Shown piece by piece: positions 42,970 to 52,795 of a stretch of DNA of 64,000 nucleotides (the stretch's first letter is position 1; every line of letters begins with the position of its first letter). The stretch is taken from the NCBI GenBank assembly GCA_018241225.1, contig JAFEEG010000007.1:1-64000 (forward strand). The letters run 5' to 3'. The DNA comes from Pseudomonadota bacterium (GTDB lineage: Bacteria > Pseudomonadota > Gammaproteobacteria > Burkholderiales > Burkholderiaceae_C). Both the position numbers and the translations under genes were made by a program. The notes under the pieces were generated by a model. That model saw only the letters and a program-made list of their open reading frames with translations, was not told where the DNA came from and did not search any database.

Positions 42970-45348
42970 ATGGATTCTGAACAACCAACGCTCGACCTCC
43001 TGCCGCCCGATGACGATGGCGGCCTGACCCTCGCCGAATACGCGCAGCAGGCGTATCTGGAATACGCGCTGTCCGTGGTCAAGGGCCGAGCCCTGCCCGA
43101 CGTGTGCGACGGCCAGAAGCCGGTGCAGCGGCGCATCCTGTACTCGATGTCCCGCATGGGCCTGGGCTTTGGCGGCGCCAACGGCACCGTGGGCGCCAAG
43201 CCGGTCAAGAGCGCCCGCGTGGTGGGCGACGTGCTGGGCCGCTTCCATCCGCACGGCGACCAGGCCGCGTATGACGCGCTGGTGCGCATGGCGCAGGACT
43301 TCGCGCAGCGCTACCCGCTGGTCGATGGCCAGGGCAACTTCGGCAGCCGCGACGGCGATGGCGCTGCCGCCATGCGATACACCGAGGCGCGCCTGGCGCG
43401 CATCACGTCGCTGCTGCTGGACGAGATCGACGAAGGCACGGTGGATTTCGTGCCCAACTACGACGGCAGCACGGACGAGCCCAAGGTACTGCCGGCTCGC
43501 CTGCCGTTTGTTCTGCTCAATGGCGCCAGCGGCATTGCCGTGGGCCTGGCCACCGAAATCCCCAGCCACAACCTGCGCGAAATCGCAGATGCCTGCGTGG
43601 CGCTCATCAAGAGCAACGGCAAGCTCACCGACGAAGAGCTGGCAGGCCTGATCCCCGGGCCCGACTACCCGGGCGGCGCGCAGATCATCAGCAGCCCGGC
43701 CGAGATCGCCGAGGCCTACCGCACCGGACGCGGCTCGCTCAAGGTGCGCGCGCGCTGGAAGATCGAGGAGCTGGCGCGCGGCCAGTGGCAGCTGGTGGTC
43801 AACGAGCTGCCTCCGGGCGTGAGCTCGCAGAAGGTGCTGGAAGAAATCGAGGAGCTCACCAACCCCAAGGTGCGCGCCGGCAAGAAGGCGCTCACCGCCG
43901 AGCAGACGCAGCTCAAGGCCTCGGTGCTGGCCGTGCTCGACGTGGTGCGCGACGAGTCGAGCAAGGACGCGCCGGTGCGCCTGGTGTTCGAGCCCAAGAC
44001 CAGCCGGATCAGCCAGGAAGAGTTCACCACCACGCTGCTGGCCCACACCTCGCTCGAAAGCTCGGCGCCCATCAACCTGACGATGGTGGGCATCGACGGC
44101 AAGCCGGTGCAGAAGTCGCTGCGCCAGATGCTCAACGAGTGGGTGGAGTTTCGCGCCGGCACGGTGCAGCGCCGTTCGCAGTTCCGCCTGGACAAGGTGC
44201 TGGACCGCATCCACATCCTCGAAGGCCGGCAGCTTGTGCTGCTCAACATCGACGAGGTGATCGCCATCATCCGTGCGGCCGAAGACCCCAAGGCCGCGCT
44301 GATCGCCCGCTTCAACCTGAGCGAGCGCCAGGCCGAGGACATCCTGGAAATCCGGCTGCGCCAATTGGCGCGCCTGGAGGCCATCAAGATCGAGCAGGAG
44401 CTGAAGAGCCTGCGCGAAGACCAGAAGAAGCTGGAAGAAATCCTGGGCAGCCCGGCCGCGCTGCGCCGCCTGATGATCAAGGAAATCGAGCAGGACGCGA
44501 AGACGTTTGAAGACGCGCGCCGCACGCTCATCCAGGCCGAGAAGCGCGCCGTGGCCGAGGTGCGCGTCGTGGACGAGCCCGTCACGGTCATCGTGTCGCA
44601 AAAGGGCTGGGTGCGCGCCCAGAAGGGCTGGGCCGCCGACCGCAGCGCGCCGGCCGAATACAGCTTCAAGTCGGGCGACGCGCTGTACGAGGCCTTCGAA
44701 TGCCGCACGGTCGACACCCTGCTGGTGTTCGGCACGGCCAAGGACAAGAGCGTGCGCGTCTACACCGTGGCGGTGGCCTCGCTGCCAGGCGGGCGTGGGG
44801 ACGGCCAGCCGGTGACCACGCTCATCGACCTGGAAAGCGGCACGCAGGTGCAGCACTTCTTCGCCGGCCCGCTCGGCGCGAGCCTGCTGCTGGCCAACAC
44901 CGGCGGCTACGGCTTCATCGCGACGGTCGAGAACATGACTTCGCGCCAGCGCGCCGGCAAGGCCTTCATCGACGTGGGCGAGGGCGAGGCACTTTGCCGG
45001 CCGTCGCTGGTGGGCGGTGCCGGTGGCGCCGAGCCCGCGCCCGTGGCCACGCACGTGGCCTGCGCGTCGACCGGCGGGCGCATCCTGACCTTCGAGATTG
45101 CCGAGCTGAAGGCGCTGCCCAAGGGCGGACGTGGCCTGACGCTGATCGACCTGGACGCCAAGGACAGCCTGGCTGGCGCTGCGGCCTACACGCGCAGCGT
45201 GAAGATCGAGGGCATTGGCCGCGGCAACAAGGAGCGCGACGAGACGCTGGAGATCCGCTCGCTCAACAACGCGCGTGCCGCGCGTGGCCGCAAGGGCAAG
45301 GCGGCCGACCTGGGCTTCAAGCCCGCTTCCATCGTGCGGGTGCAGTGA
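42970..45348 (+). CDS. parC: DNA topoisomerase IV subunit A
   Basis: 792 residues. Winged-helix and tower domains of type IIA topoisomerases: [32 protein letters not shown] and catalytic Tyr137 in AMRYTEARL; then a C-terminal beta-pinwheel that lacks the GyrA box. The quinolone-pocket position equal to E. coli ParC Ser80 is Gln98 and that equal to Glu84 is Asp102. Its stop overlaps the start of the next small gene by one base. Confidence 0.96.
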   Translation: MDSEQPTLDLLPPDDDGGLTLAEYAQQAYLEYALSVVKGRALPDVCDGQKPVQRRILYSMSRMGLGFGGANGTVGAKPVKSARVVGDVLGRFHPHGDQAAYDALVRMAQDFAQRYPLVDGQGNFGSRDGDGAAAMRYTEARLARITSLLLDEIDEGTVDFVPNYDGSTDEPKVLPARLPFVLLNGASGIAVGLATEIPSHNLREIADACVALIKSNGKLTDEELAGLIPGPDYPGGAQIISSPAEIAEAYRTGRGSLKVRARWKIEELARGQWQLVVNELPPGVSSQKVLEEIEELTNPKVRAGKKALTAEQTQLKASVLAVLDVVRDESSKDAPVRLVFEPKTSRISQEEFTTTLLAHTSLESSAPINLTMVGIDGKPVQKSLRQMLNEWVEFRAGTVQRRSQFRLDKVLDRIHILEGRQLVLLNIDEVIAIIRAAEDPKAALIARFNLSERQAEDILEIRLRQLARLEAIKIEQELKSLREDQKKLEEILGSPAALRRLMIKEIEQDAKTFEDARRTLIQAEKRAVAEVRVVDEPVTVIVSQKGWVRAQKGWAADRSAPAEYSFKSGDALYEAFECRTVDTLLVFGTAKDKSVRVYTVAVASLPGGRGDGQPVTTLIDLESGTQVQHFFAGPLGASLLLANTGGYGFIATVENMTSRQRAGKAFIDVGEGEALCRPSLVGGAGGAEPAPVATHVACASTGGRILTFEIAELKALPKGGRGLTLIDLDAKDSLAGAAAYTRSVKIEGIGRGNKERDETLEIRSLNNARAARGRKGKAADLGFKPASIVRVQ

Positions 45349-45542
45349 TGAACTTTGACATCGGAACCGTAGGCATCGTGGTCATCGTGGCCAGCGGCAT
45401 CGTGAGCTTCGCACTCGGCCGCTTCCTGTCGAAGAAGCGCCGCGAGAAGAAGGATTCGCAAAGGCGCGCAGCCGACATGGCCAATCAAAGCCGGCAGGTG
45501 CGCCGTGCGCGCGAGCGCAAGGAAGAGCGCGGGCGCCGCTAG
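45348..45542 (+). CDS. 64-residue single-pass membrane protein
   Basis: Starts at the ATG overlapping the parC stop (TGATG). One hydrophobic helix (IGTVGIVVIVASGIVSFALG) is followed by a strongly basic tail with KKRREKKDSQRRAAD and ARERKEERGRR. This layout suggests a membrane-anchored, nucleic-acid- or lipid-contacting peptide. It is not a family I recognise; the tight coupling to parC supports translation. Confidence 0.7.
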   Translation: MNFDIGTVGIVVIVASGIVSFALGRFLSKKRREKKDSQRRAADMANQSRQVRRARERKEERGRR

Positions 45543-45607
45543 GCGCGCCTGCCGCCAGCTGGCGCATTCATTTCAATTCATCTCTTCAGAACAGAAAGCG
45601 ACGCCGT

Positions 45608-46273
45608 ATGTCCCTGCCTCCCATCGAAATCGAGACCGGCCCGAACCCCACCGCCTCCATCGTGCTCATGCATGGCCTGGGCGCCGATGGCAACGACTTC
45701 GTGCCCATCGCGCAGGAGCTCGACCTGTCCAGCGTGGGCCCGGTGCGCTTTGTCTTTCCCAATGCGCCGGTCATGCCGGTCACCATCAACGGCGGCTACC
45801 AGATGCCGGCCTGGTACGACATCTACGGCCCCGACCTGGTACAGCGCGAGGACGAAGCCGGCCTGCGCCGTTCGCAGGCCAGCATCGAGGCGCTGATCGA
45901 GAAGGAAAAGTCGCGCGGCATCGCGGCCGACCGCATCGTGGTGGCGGGTTTCTCGCAGGGCTGCGCCATGGCCCTGATGACCGGCCTGCGCCATGCCGAG
46001 AAGCTGGCGGGCATCGTGGGCCTGTCGGGCTACCTGCCACTGGCGGCAACGCTGCCGGCCGAGCGCCACGCGGCCAACCACGACACGCCCATCTTCCTGG
46101 CCCATGGCAGCGCCGACCCGGTGGTCGTGCTGCCGCGCGCCACCGCCACGCGCGACGCGCTCAAGGCCCTGGGCTACAAGGTCGACTGGCACGAATACCC
46201 CATGGCGCACTCGGTGTGCATGGAAGAAATTGCCGATCTCAACGCCTGGCTGCTGCGCGCACTGGCGCGCTGA
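45608..46273 (+). CDS. alpha/beta-hydrolase carboxylesterase (phospholipase/carboxylesterase family)
   Basis: 221 residues. Nucleophile Ser in VAGFSQGCAMAL, Asp in HGSADPVV and His in YPMAHSVCMEE make the triad; the LMHGLGADGNDFVPIA segment forms the oxyanion hole. This is the small cytoplasmic esterase group related to YitV and acyl-protein thioesterase, length about 220 residues. The physiological ester is unknown. Confidence 0.92.
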   Translation: MSLPPIEIETGPNPTASIVLMHGLGADGNDFVPIAQELDLSSVGPVRFVFPNAPVMPVTINGGYQMPAWYDIYGPDLVQREDEAGLRRSQASIEALIEKEKSRGIAADRIVVAGFSQGCAMALMTGLRHAEKLAGIVGLSGYLPLAATLPAERHAANHDTPIFLAHGSADPVVVLPRATATRDALKALGYKVDWHEYPMAHSVCMEEIADLNAWLLRALAR

Positions 46274-46351
46274 GCGCCCTTGACCGTTTCCAAGCATGTC
46301 TTGCCCGGGCGTGCTAACTTCCGGCCCCACTTGGAAAGAACAACCGGTCCT

Positions 46352-47908
46352 ATGGATATGAGCACTTTGCAGGAGCGTGTGAACGCGCTCGGGGCCGCGC
46401 GCCTGCTGGGCATGCGCCGCGGCATCGAGAAGGAAAGCCTGCGGGCCCAGCCAGACGGCCGGCTCGCCCTGACACCGCATCCGGCGGTGCTCGGCTCGGC
46501 GCTGACCCATCCGCACATCACCACCGACTTCAGCGAGTCGCAGGTGGAACTGATCACCGGAGCGCACACCGAGGTCCAGGCCTGCCTGGACGAGCTGTCG
46601 CGCATCCACCAGTTCACGTATCGCGCACTGGAGGCCAACGACGAGCGCCTGTGGGTGTCGAGCATGCCCTGCGGGCTGCCGGCGGACGAAACCATTCCCA
46701 TCGGCCGCTACGGCTCTTCCAACGTCGGCCGGGCCAAGAGCGTCTACCGCATGGGCCTGGCCTACCGCTACGGCCGGCGCATGCAGACCATCTCGGGCAT
46801 CCACTACAACTGGTCGCTGCCGGGCGTGAGCAGCGAGCAGTACTTCGGCCTGATCCGCAACTTCAGGCGCAATGCCTTCTTGCTGCTGTATCTCTTCGGC
46901 GCGTCGCCGTCGTTGTGTTCGACCTTTGTTGCAGGCCGCGAGCACGAATTGCAGGCGCTTGGCGAAGGCAGCATGTACATGCCGCATGGCACCTCGCTGC
47001 GCATGGGGCGCCTGGGTTACCAGAGCGATGCGCAATCGTCGCTGGCAGTGAGCTACAACAGCCTCGAAGGCTACGGCGCCTCGCTGGAAGATGCGCTCAC
47101 GCATCCCTGGCCGGCCTACGAGGCCATCGGCATCCAGGGGCCTGGTGGCGAATACAACCAGCTGGCCACCACGCTGCTGCAGATCGAGAACGAGTTCTAC
47201 GGCACGATCCGCCCCAAGCGCACCATCTTCACCGGCGAGCGTCCGCTGCACGCATTGCGCGAGCGTGGCGTGGAATACGTCGAGGTGCGCCTGATGGACC
47301 TGGACCCCTTCGAGCCCATGGGCATCAACGCCTCGACCATGCGCTTCCTGGACGTGTTCCTGCTGCATTGCCTGCTGTCCGACAGCCCCGACGACACACC
47401 GGCCGAGATCGCGGAGCTTGCGCTGGGCCGGCACCTGACCGCCGCGCGCGGTCGCGAACCCGGCCTGAAGCTGCCACGCGCCGGGCGCGAGGTCGCGCTG
47501 GCGGACTGGGGTGCTGAAATCGTTGCCGAATGTGCCCCCATCGCTGCGGCGCTGGATGCGCTGCATGGCGGCACGCTGCATGCCCAGGCCGTGCAGGCTG
47601 CGCAGGCCGCATTGAAGGCGCCCGACAGCCTGCCGTCGGCCCGCGTATTGCAGGTCATGGCCGAGCGGCACGACAACTCCTTCACTTCCTTCGTCCGCGC
47701 GCAGTCCGAAAGCACCCGCGAGCATTTCAGCCAACTGCCCTGGGCAGAACACGACCACGCGCACTTCGAGCAGATGACGCAGGACTCCGTGGACGCGCAG
47801 CGCAAGATCGAGGAGAGCGAGACCGTGCCCTTCGAGGTCTACCGCGAGCAATACGTGTCTGCCGAGCGCCTGGGCCTGAGCCGGCGCACCGCGACCGCTT
47901 CCGTCTAG
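46352..47908 (+). CDS. gshA: glutamate-cysteine ligase (E. coli type)
   Basis: 518 residues from the ATG at 46352, equal in length to E. coli GshA. Key regions are MRRGIEKESLRA, ITTDFSESQVELIT, GIHYNWSLP, MYMPHGTSLRMGRLGYQS and EYVEVRLMDLDPFEPMGI. It makes gamma-glutamylcysteine, the first step of glutathione synthesis. A gshB partner is not in the window. Confidence 0.96.
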   Translation: MDMSTLQERVNALGAARLLGMRRGIEKESLRAQPDGRLALTPHPAVLGSALTHPHITTDFSESQVELITGAHTEVQACLDELSRIHQFTYRALEANDERLWVSSMPCGLPADETIPIGRYGSSNVGRAKSVYRMGLAYRYGRRMQTISGIHYNWSLPGVSSEQYFGLIRNFRRNAFLLLYLFGASPSLCSTFVAGREHELQALGEGSMYMPHGTSLRMGRLGYQSDAQSSLAVSYNSLEGYGASLEDALTHPWPAYEAIGIQGPGGEYNQLATTLLQIENEFYGTIRPKRTIFTGERPLHALRERGVEYVEVRLMDLDPFEPMGINASTMRFLDVFLLHCLLSDSPDDTPAEIAELALGRHLTAARGREPGLKLPRAGREVALADWGAEIVAECAPIAAALDALHGGTLHAQAVQAAQAALKAPDSLPSARVLQVMAERHDNSFTSFVRAQSESTREHFSQLPWAEHDHAHFEQMTQDSVDAQRKIEESETVPFEVYREQYVSAERLGLSRRTATASV

Positions 47909-48013
47909 CTCGCACCTGCCGTGCCGGTCGCGTGCGCGACGTAGGGCGGCGGGCGTGCGCCCCGACACTTGCCTTCTTCCAGCAACACTCCGACTCGCAA
48001 GGACCTTCGACCC

Positions 48014-48949
48014 ATGAGCAGCAGCACCAGCAACGACAAACTCGACTTCCAGGGCCGCGTGGCCATCGTCACCGGAGCCGGCGGCGGCCTGGGCCGCCAG
48101 CATGCGCTGGCGCTGGCGGCGCGTGGCGCCAAGGTGCTGGTCAACGATCTGGGCGGCACGGTGAACGGCAGCGGCGGCTCGCCCACGGCGGCGCAGGCGG
48201 TGGTCGACGAAATCAAGGCGGCGGGAGGCCAGGCCATTGCCAATGGCGCCTCGGTGACCGATTTCTCGGCAGTGCAGGCGATGGTGCAGCAGGCGGTGGA
48301 CGCCTGGGGCCGGGTCGACATCCTGGTGAACAACGCCGGCATCCTGCGCGACAAGAGTTTTTCCAAGATGGAACTGGCCGACTTCCAGCTGGTGGTGGAC
48401 GTGCACCTGATGGGCTCGGTCAATTGCACCAAGGCCGTCTGGGCGCTGATGAACGAGCAGAAGTACGGCCGCATCGTCATGACCACCTCGTCGTCGGGCC
48501 TGTACGGCAATTTCGGCCAGGCCAACTACGGCGCGGCCAAGCTGGCCCTGGTGGGCCTGATGCAGACGCTGAGCATCGAGGGCGCCAAGAACGACATCCG
48601 CGTGAACTGCCTGGCGCCCACGGCCGCCACGCGCATGACCGAAGACCTGTTTCCGCCGCAGATGCTCGAGGCCTTCAAGCCCGAGGCGGTGGTGCCGGCC
48701 ATGCTGGTGCTGGCCAGCGAGCGGGCGCCCAACCGCACCATCCTGTGCGCCGGTGCCGGCACCTTCGAGGCAGCGCACATCACCCTCACGCAGGGTGCCT
48801 ACATCGGCATCGGCGACCACGCGCCCGAGGCACTGGCCGCGCGACTGGCCGAGGTGACTGCGAGCGAGGGCCAGCAGGTGCCACAAAGCGGAGCTGCGCA
48901 AGGCAGCAACGAAGTGGCCAAGGGCATGGCCGCGGCCGGCCGCGGCTGA
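48014..48949 (+). CDS. short-chain dehydrogenase (FabG / HSD17B4-like)
   Basis: 311 residues. The NAD(P) motif VTGAGGGLGRQHALALA, VNDLGGTVNGSG, NNAG, the catalytic TTSSSGLYGNFGQANYGAAK (Ser, Tyr, Lys) are in order. The NDLGG signature and the roughly 40-residue C-terminal tail match the hydroxyacyl-CoA dehydrogenase-type SDRs of the multifunctional enzyme 2 group, so fatty-acyl or related beta-hydroxyacyl oxidation is likely. Cofactor preference not decided. Confidence 0.88.
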   Translation: MSSSTSNDKLDFQGRVAIVTGAGGGLGRQHALALAARGAKVLVNDLGGTVNGSGGSPTAAQAVVDEIKAAGGQAIANGASVTDFSAVQAMVQQAVDAWGRVDILVNNAGILRDKSFSKMELADFQLVVDVHLMGSVNCTKAVWALMNEQKYGRIVMTTSSSGLYGNFGQANYGAAKLALVGLMQTLSIEGAKNDIRVNCLAPTAATRMTEDLFPPQMLEAFKPEAVVPAMLVLASERAPNRTILCAGAGTFEAAHITLTQGAYIGIGDHAPEALAARLAEVTASEGQQVPQSGAAQGSNEVAKGMAAAGRG

Positions 48950-49046
48950 GCAAGGCCTGAACGCGGCGCTTTGCGGCGCCGTTGTTGTCGATTCCCGTTG
49001 GCGCCGTCATGGATGCATGATGGCGCCTTGTCATTTAGAGACTCCC

Positions 49047-49913
49047 ATGGCCCAACTGCCAGACACCCTTTGCTACCTCAACGGTGAATACACCCCGCTC
49101 AACCAGGCCAAGGTCTCGGTGCTGGATCGAGGCTTCATCTTCGGCGACGGCATCTACGACGTGGTGCCGGTGTATGGCCGCAAGCTGTTTCGCTTTGCGC
49201 AGCACCTGGCCCGGCTGGACCGCAACCTGGGCAAGCTGCGCATTGCGAACCCGCACACCAGCGACGAGTGGCTGGAGCGCTGCCGCAAGCTGATAGCGGC
49301 ACACGCCAGCGAAGACCAGATGATCTACATCCAGGTCACGCGTGGCGTGGCGGTGCGCGACCACGTCATGCCCCAGGGCATCGAGCCCACCGTGTTCATC
49401 ATGGCCAGCGCGATGAAGCCGCCCAGCGCGCAAGCGGTGCGCGAAGGCGTGGCCTGCGTCACGGCGGAAGACTTCCGATGGGAGCGCGGCGACATCAAGA
49501 GCACGTCTTTGCTGGGCAACGTGATGGCGCGGCAGGTGTCGGCGGACGTGGGCGCCACCGAGACCATCCTGTTTCGCGAGGGGCAACTGACCGAGGCGTC
49601 GTCGTCCAACGTGTGGATCGTTCGCGATGGCGCGGTGTACGGTGTGCCCAAGAGCGAGCATGTGCTGGAGGGCATTCGCTACGAACTCATCCGCGAACTG
49701 TGTGCGCAGGAGGGCATTCCCTTTGCGCTGGCCCCCATCGACTCGGCCCAGGTGCATGGCGCGGACGAGTTGATGATCAGCTCGGCCAGCAAGGAAGTGC
49801 TGCCCGTGGTGCTGCTGGACGGCCAACCCATCGGCAGCGGCAAGCCCGGCCCCGTGTTCCAGCGCCTTTACAGCGCCTACCAGGGCGCCAAGGCCGCTCA
49901 GGCCAGCGCCTGA
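49047..49913 (+). CDS. dat: D-amino-acid (D-alanine) aminotransferase, fold type IV PLP enzyme
   Basis: 288 residues from the ATG at 49047. The LNGEYTPLNQAKVSVLDRGFIFGDGIYDVV opening is split here by SVLDRGFIFGDG; catalytic Lys151 is in GDIKSTSLLGNV; ITEASSSN-like LTEASSSNVWIV follows and the cofactor phosphate site is near ISSASKEVLPV. The pattern is that of D-amino acid transaminase rather than branched-chain IlvE. It makes D-alanine/D-glutamate, or degrades D-amino acids. Confidence 0.9.
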   Translation: MAQLPDTLCYLNGEYTPLNQAKVSVLDRGFIFGDGIYDVVPVYGRKLFRFAQHLARLDRNLGKLRIANPHTSDEWLERCRKLIAAHASEDQMIYIQVTRGVAVRDHVMPQGIEPTVFIMASAMKPPSAQAVREGVACVTAEDFRWERGDIKSTSLLGNVMARQVSADVGATETILFREGQLTEASSSNVWIVRDGAVYGVPKSEHVLEGIRYELIRELCAQEGIPFALAPIDSAQVHGADELMISSASKEVLPVVLLDGQPIGSGKPGPVFQRLYSAYQGAKAAQASA

Positions 49914-49933
49914 AGCAAGAGACAAGAAGGCCC

Positions 49934-50899
49934 ATGCCCATCCAATGGTTCCCCGGTCACATGAACGTGACCAAGAAGGCGATTGCCGAGCGCGTGTCCG
50001 AAGGCGTCGACGTGGTGATCGAGCTGCTCGACGCGCGCCTGCCGGGCTCCAGCACCAACCCCATGCTGCAGGCGCTCACTGCAGGCAAGCCGCGGCTGAA
50101 GGTGCTCAACAAGCAGGACCTGGCCGATGCTGCCGTGACGGCGCGCTGGCTGGCGCACTTCAATGCCCAGAGCGAGACGCGCGCCATTGCCCTGGACGCC
50201 AGCGAGCGCGCGCCGGCGCAGCAACTGGTGGCTGGCTGCCATGCGCTGGCGCCCAATCGCGGCGGCATGGCCAAGCCGATGCGGGTGCTCATTTGCGGCG
50301 TGCCCAACGTGGGCAAGTCCACGCTCATCAATACGCTCAAGGGCGAGCGCAAGGCCAAGACGGGCGACGAGGCCGGCGTCACGCGGCTGGAGCAGCGCAT
50401 CACGCTGGCCGATGACTTCTACCTGTGGGACACGCCCGGCATGCTGTGGCCGCGCATCATCGTGGACAAGAGCGGCTACAACCTGGCCGCCAGCGGCGCG
50501 GTGGGCCGCAATGCCTACGACGAGGAAGAGGTGGCGCTGGAGCTGCTCGACTACCTGCGCCAACACTACGCGCCACTGCTGGAGGCGCGCTTCAAGCTGG
50601 ACGAGCCCATTGCGCAGATGCGCGACGAAGAGGTGCTGGAGGCCATCGGTCGCAAGCGCGGCGCGCTGCTGGACAAGGGGCGCGTGAACCTGCAGAAGGC
50701 TGCCGAGATCGTGATGAACGAGTTTCGCAGCGGCACCATCGGGCGCGTCACTCTCGAAACGCCGGAAGAATTCGCCCAGTGGCTGGCGGCCGGAGAACAG
50801 AAGGACGCGCTGCGCGAGGCCAAGAAGGCAGCGCGCAAGAAGCCAAGGGGCAAGGGCGCATCACCCGCGGATGAGCCTGACGCCCAGGCTTCGAGCTAG
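49934..50899 (+). CDS. ylqF: ribosome biogenesis GTPase YlqF/RbgA
   Basis: 321 residues of circularly permuted GTPase: G4 (LNKQDL, near residue 58) precedes G1 (CGVPNVGKSTL, near 122), then G3 (WDTPGML, near 165). The opening IQWFPGHMNVTKKAI is the family signature. It helps assemble the large ribosomal subunit. The C-terminal tail is Lys/Ala-rich. It lies 20 bases after the aminotransferase gene. Confidence 0.94.
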   Translation: MPIQWFPGHMNVTKKAIAERVSEGVDVVIELLDARLPGSSTNPMLQALTAGKPRLKVLNKQDLADAAVTARWLAHFNAQSETRAIALDASERAPAQQLVAGCHALAPNRGGMAKPMRVLICGVPNVGKSTLINTLKGERKAKTGDEAGVTRLEQRITLADDFYLWDTPGMLWPRIIVDKSGYNLAASGAVGRNAYDEEEVALELLDYLRQHYAPLLEARFKLDEPIAQMRDEEVLEAIGRKRGALLDKGRVNLQKAAEIVMNEFRSGTIGRVTLETPEEFAQWLAAGEQKDALREAKKAARKKPRGKGASPADEPDAQASS

Positions 50900-50909
50900 C
50901 AGCACCCTG

Positions 50910-51770
50910 CTAGGGCAGGGCCGTGGCCTTGCCCAGCGCAATGTCCAGCAAGGCCTGCTGCTGCTCGGGCGAGCGGTGCGAAATCAGCTTGAGCAGCGCG
51001 GCGCCATCTTGCGTCTGGATGCCGTTGGCCTTGGCGAATTCCATCGCTTCGAGCGAGAAGGTCGAACTGGTCACGTAAGTGCCGTGCGTCAGGCCCTGCG
51101 CACTCATCGCCGACAGGAAATCGCGCAGCTCCTTGGCGCTGACCGCCTGGCCTTCCCAATGCCGGCAGCGCACGATGCGCGGCTCGGGCATGTGACGCGA
51201 CTGCACCCAGATGTCCACGCCGCCGTCGTCGCCCTGGCTCCGGGTGCTGGCGGCAAAGCCGGCCTGCTTGAAGAAGGCCGCGCACAGCGCCTCGAAGCGG
51301 CGCCAGTCCAGCTGCGTCAGGAGGCGCGGGCCCCAGCTTGTTTCGAGCGCTTCTTCCTCTGCGGCCTCTTCTTCCACGGCGGGGCGAACCGAAATGGTGT
51401 CCACGAACCGTGGCTCGAGTTCTGCGCCATTGCCGCGGCTCACGCCGAGCGCGGCCAGGACCGAAGGTCGCGTCATGCTCGCCTGCGCCTCGTCCTCGGC
51501 AGGTTCCGCAACGCGATCCGGCGGCGTGGTGCTGCCGCGCGTGGCCCGCACATAGACCACGAACGCCAAGCCCAGCAGCAGGGCCAGCCAGGCTACCGGC
51601 CTCAGTCCGATCAGCAAGGTCTGCAGGGAACTGCCGGCCGGCAACTGGTAGGACGCCAGCAGCAGCACGCCGCCCAGCAGCGCCACGCCCCAGCCCTTGG
51701 CGCCAGAGCTGTGCGAGGCCCCCAGGTCATGCCCACGTCTCGCTCGGTCCGGGTCGCTCATGGTGTCCAT
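50910..51770 (-). CDS. membrane-anchored Mrr-like restriction-endonuclease-fold protein
   Basis: 286 residues from the ATG at 51770. Two N-terminal membrane helices (GWGVALLGGVLLLASYQL and PVAWLALLLGLAFVVYV, residues about 25-75) and an acidic linker lead to an Mrr-type nuclease domain from about 155: LDWRRFEALCAAFFKQAGF, TRSQGDDGGVDIWVQ, then VRCRHWEGQAVSAKELRDFL. In active members the last strand reads Q-x-K (as VQCK); here it is R-C-R, so catalysis may be lost. Context gives no modification gene; it may be a surveillance or scaffold protein. Confidence 0.82.
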   Translation of the reverse strand: MDTMSDPDRARRGHDLGASHSSGAKGWGVALLGGVLLLASYQLPAGSSLQTLLIGLRPVAWLALLLGLAFVVYVRATRGSTTPPDRVAEPAEDEAQASMTRPSVLAALGVSRGNGAELEPRFVDTISVRPAVEEEAAEEEALETSWGPRLLTQLDWRRFEALCAAFFKQAGFAASTRSQGDDGGVDIWVQSRHMPEPRIVRCRHWEGQAVSAKELRDFLSAMSAQGLTHGTYVTSSTFSLEAMEFAKANGIQTQDGAALLKLISHRSPEQQQALLDIALGKATALP

Positions 51771-51841
51771 GCGGATGTAACCAAAGGTTGTATGTTTGCG
51801 GAGTGTACGGGTTTGGTTGGCAAATTGACACAATCTATGCC

Positions 51842-52795
51842 ATGACGCAACAAGAAGATCTTCCTCCTTTCGAGGTTTTGCCCCGCGATATTTCTGCCTA
51901 TGCAAAGGGCAATACCGGGATCCCGTACGTCCATCGATTCGAGTCCGGCCGTCCGGGGCCGCACGTGCTGGTCAATGCGCTGACCCACGGCAACGAGATC
52001 TGCGGCATGGTGGCCGCCACCCACCTGCTGGACACCGGCGTGCGGCCGGAAATAGGCACGCTGACCGTGAGCTTTGCGCACGTGGAGGCTTACAACGCTT
52101 TCGACGCCAAGGCGCCGTACGAGAACCGGCAGCTGGTGCACAACCTCAACCGGGTGTGGTCCGACGAGTGGCTCAATGGCGCCGAAGACAGCCCCGAACT
52201 GCGGCGCGCCCGCGAACTGCGACCCGTCGTAGCGGCGGCGGACCACATCCTGGACATCCACTCCACCAGCCAGCCGGTCGATCCCTTCTGGGTCTATCCG
52301 GCCTTTGCCCGCAATGCCGAGGTGGCGCGGGCCATTGGCCGCCCGTCCATCCACCTGGTCATGCCCCAGGGCCTGGGCTCGGGCACGCCGCTCATCCAGC
52401 ATGGACGCCATGGCGAGGAGGGCGGCACGGCGGGTGCGGCGCTGGTGGTGGAGTGCGGCCAGCATTTCCTGCAATCGGCGGCCGACCTGGCCACGCAGGT
52501 GGCGCTGGATTTCGTGGCCCATTTCGGACTGATCCGACGCGACGCGGCCAGCCGGCCGCAGCCCGCACCGCAGCGGCGGTTCGAGCTGGTGCAGACGCGC
52601 ATGGTGAAAACGCCGGAGTTCCGCTTCGTGCGTCCGCTGGTGGGCTTCGAGACCTTCGCCAAGGGCGAGCTCATTGCCATCGACGGCGACGAGGAAGTGC
52701 GCGCCCCGTGCGACGATTGCACGGTGCTGATGCCCACCCGCTTGCCGATCGTCGGGCGCGAAGGCGTGTACCTGTCGCGCCCGCTCGATGCCTAG
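51842..52795 (+). CDS. succinylglutamate desuccinylase / aspartoacylase family zinc hydrolase
   Basis: 317 residues. Zinc ligands are His49 and Glu52 in LTHGNEICG and His140 in LDIHSTSQP; the Arg/Asn substrate site is NLNRVW. The C-terminal beta domain is present. Members remove acyl groups from N-acylated amino acids; the exact substrate is unclear because no astABCD genes are near. Its stop overlaps the convergent M23 peptidase stop through a shared CTAG. Confidence 0.88.
   Translation: MTQQEDLPPFEVLPRDISAYAKGNTGIPYVHRFESGRPGPHVLVNALTHGNEICGMVAATHLLDTGVRPEIGTLTVSFAHVEAYNAFDAKAPYENRQLVHNLNRVWSDEWLNGAEDSPELRRARELRPVVAAADHILDIHSTSQPVDPFWVYPAFARNAEVARAIGRPSIHLVMPQGLGSGTPLIQHGRHGEEGGTAGAALVVECGQHFLQSAADLATQVALDFVAHFGLIRRDAASRPQPAPQRRFELVQTRMVKTPEFRFVRPLVGFETFAKGELIAIDGDEEVRAPCDDCTVLMPTRLPIVGREGVYLSRPLDA

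Noticed and set aside
45578..48901. 1107-codon minus-strand ORF opposite the esterase, gshA and SDR genes
   Set aside because: His/Arg/Gln-rich and runs across three well-supported genes on the other strand; antisense artefact.
48964..48990. Weak hairpin after the SDR gene as a terminator
   Set aside because: Six-base stem (CGGCGC/GCGCCG) and only a broken T-stretch; too weak to call.
50910..51770. Mrr-like gene as part of a defence island
   Set aside because: Neighbours are a ribosome GTPase and an acyl-amino-acid hydrolase; no methylase, helicase or other defence genes in reach.
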